Source: Caldifarciminota bacterium (GTDB taxonomy: Bacteria > Hydrothermota > UBA3072 > WFRC01). From it: 6,418 nucleotides of DNA. Below the pieces are notes generated by a model. It did no database searches and was not told where the DNA came from. It worked only from the letters and a program-made list of their open reading frames with translations. The position numbers were made by a program, and so were the translations under genes. Positions 5,583 to 6,418 of the stretch are shown one piece after another (the first letter of the stretch is position 1; the number at the start of each line of letters is the position of its first letter). The stretch lies in NCBI GenBank assembly GCA_015486685.1, contig WFRC01000062.1:1-6418 (forward strand), read 5' to 3'.

Positions 5583-6418
5583 TTGAAAAGCATTGGAATA
5601 AGAAGGGAAGATAAAAGTATATGGGAAAGAAGAACTCCTCTAATCCCCGAGGATATTAAGAGATTAAAAGAAGATATAGGCATTATTTCTTATGTTCAGC
5701 CTTCCGAAATAAGGGTGTTTAAGGATGATGAGTTTAGAGAAGTAGGGGCTATTGTGCAGGAAGACCTTGATACGAATTTTATATTTGGTATTAAAGAGAT
5801 GCCATCCGTTTTTTTTCAAGATGAGAAAACCTATATATTCTTTTCTCATACCATTAAAGGTCAATCGTACAATATGCCAATGTTAAAAAGGATGTTTGAA
5901 AAGAAAAATACACTTATAGATTATGAAAAGATTGTAGATGAGACAGGGAAAAGGCTTATTGCATTTGGAAGGTTTGCAGGACTTGCAGGTATGATTGATA
6001 CACTCTGGGTGATGGGGAGGAGGTGGGAATGGGAAGGTTATAAGACACCATTTGAACATATAAAGAGGGCACACGAATATCACAGTTTGTCAGAAGTTGA
6101 GTCTCAGGCAAAAATAGTGGGAGAAGAAATTCTGGAAACAGGGTTTCCCGAAAAAATATCTCCTGTGGTTATTGGTATTGCAGGATATGGGAATGTGTCA
6201 AGTGGGGTACAGGAGATACTTTCCCTTTTGCCTATTAAGGAAATATCGCCACAGGAGTTATTTGAGATAGAAGACAATAATAAAATAATATATAAGGTTG
6301 TATTTAAGGAAGAGCATACAGTTGAAAGAATAGACGGCAGTCCGTTTAATTTGCAGGAGTTTTATCAACATCCAAAACTCTATAAAGGGGTATTTGACAA
6401 ATATATTCCTTACATAAG
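5583..6418 (+). CDS. Saccharopine dehydrogenase / lysine-ketoglutarate reductase family enzyme, N-terminal part (cut by right edge)
   Basis: 278 codons are visible, from TTG 5583 to the edge. Members of this family make or cleave saccharopine, linking lysine, 2-oxoglutarate and NAD(P)H in the cytoplasm. The N-terminus has the AlaDH/PNT-type opening IGIRREDKSIWERRTPL (residues 4-20). GIKEMP (Lys71) and FFSHTIKGQSYNMP (His89, residues 86-99) match the segments that carry the catalytic Lys and His of yeast Lys1. LIAFGRFAGLAGMIDTLW (125-142) is a family hallmark. GYGNVSSG (201-208) is the nucleotide-binding loop of the second domain. The wording resembles the reductase half of animal and plant bifunctional LOR/SDH more than the short fungal enzyme. 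Lysine breakdown is thus one possibility, but the C-terminus is missing and substrate direction cannot be read. The gene is divergent from the surface operon and shares no obvious function with it. The family is certain, the exact reaction is inferred. Confidence 0.9.
   Translation, partial: MKSIGIRREDKSIWERRTPLIPEDIKRLKEDIGIISYVQPSEIRVFKDDEFREVGAIVQEDLDTNFIFGIKEMPSVFFQDEKTYIFFSHTIKGQSYNMPMLKRMFEKKNTLIDYEKIVDETGKRLIAFGRFAGLAGMIDTLWVMGRRWEWEGYKTPFEHIKRAHEYHSLSEVESQAKIVGEEILETGFPEKISPVVIGIAGYGNVSSGVQEILSLLPIKEISPQELFEIEDNNKIIYKVVFKEEHTVERIDGSPFNLQEFYQHPKLYKGVFDKYIPYI

Noticed and set aside
5664..6083. Two minus-strand open frames of 66 codons each
   Set aside because: Both are antisense to the well-conserved saccharopine dehydrogenase-family gene and have low-complexity, Pro/Cys/Phe-rich translations.
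1..6418. tRNA, rRNA, CRISPR arrays, insertion sequences or attachment sites
   Set aside because: I saw no cloverleaf, regularly spaced repeats, transposase-like protein or terminal inverted repeats. Nearly the whole window is covered by the five genes.

Overview
This is an AT-rich bacterial window with two divergent transcription units around a short intergenic region (5345-5582). The minus-strand unit, reading right to left, is a tightly packed four-gene cell-surface operon. On the plus strand, one gene of the lysine/saccharopine oxidoreductase family runs off the right edge. The surface genes encode a lipoprotein with a lipobox, proteins with C-terminal sorting-type tails, and a gingipain-like C25 protease. 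That mix points to a diderm bacterium of the FCB group or a related candidate phylum, such as the Stahlbacteria (WOR-3) or Cloacimonadota type. This placement is inferred from protein style, not from a marker gene.

Surface operon (minus strand, 5344 down to 1). Gene A (4604-5344) is a lipoprotein with an Ig-like domain and a cohesin-like domain. Gene B (3139-4617) has a fibronectin III domain, an Ig-like domain, a dockerin-like calcium-binding segment and a C-terminal sorting tail. Gene C (1706-3136) is a seven-repeat beta-propeller with a C-terminal tail. Gene D (1-1709, cut by the left edge) is the N-terminal part of a C25 (gingipain/PorU-type) cysteine peptidase. The junctions are a 14-base overlap, a 2-base gap and a 4-base ATGA overlap, so the genes are probably translated together. 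A near-consensus promoter (TTGACA, 16 bases, TATTAT) sits so close to gene A that its transcript should begin at or next to the ATG, giving a leaderless message. The other three genes have Shine-Dalgarno sequences.

Intergenic region and plus strand. The 238-base gap holds both divergent promoters, a short GC hairpin followed by a T-run, a small inverted repeat and a degenerate 8-base tandem repeat. The plus-strand gene starts at a TTG (5583) behind a good ribosome binding site. It encodes the N-terminal 278 residues of a saccharopine dehydrogenase / lysine-ketoglutarate reductase family enzyme, with the expected Lys and His catalytic positions and a GxGNVSxG nucleotide-binding motif. It looks metabolically unrelated to the surface operon.

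How the surface genes may work together (inference): the lipoprotein is anchored in a membrane and carries a cohesin-like module, and its co-translated neighbour carries a dockerin-like module. The two could form a docking pair that holds a secreted protein at the surface. The tailed proteins and the C25 peptidase fit a type IX-like secretion and processing route. The part of the peptidase that would hold its catalytic His and Cys lies outside the window.
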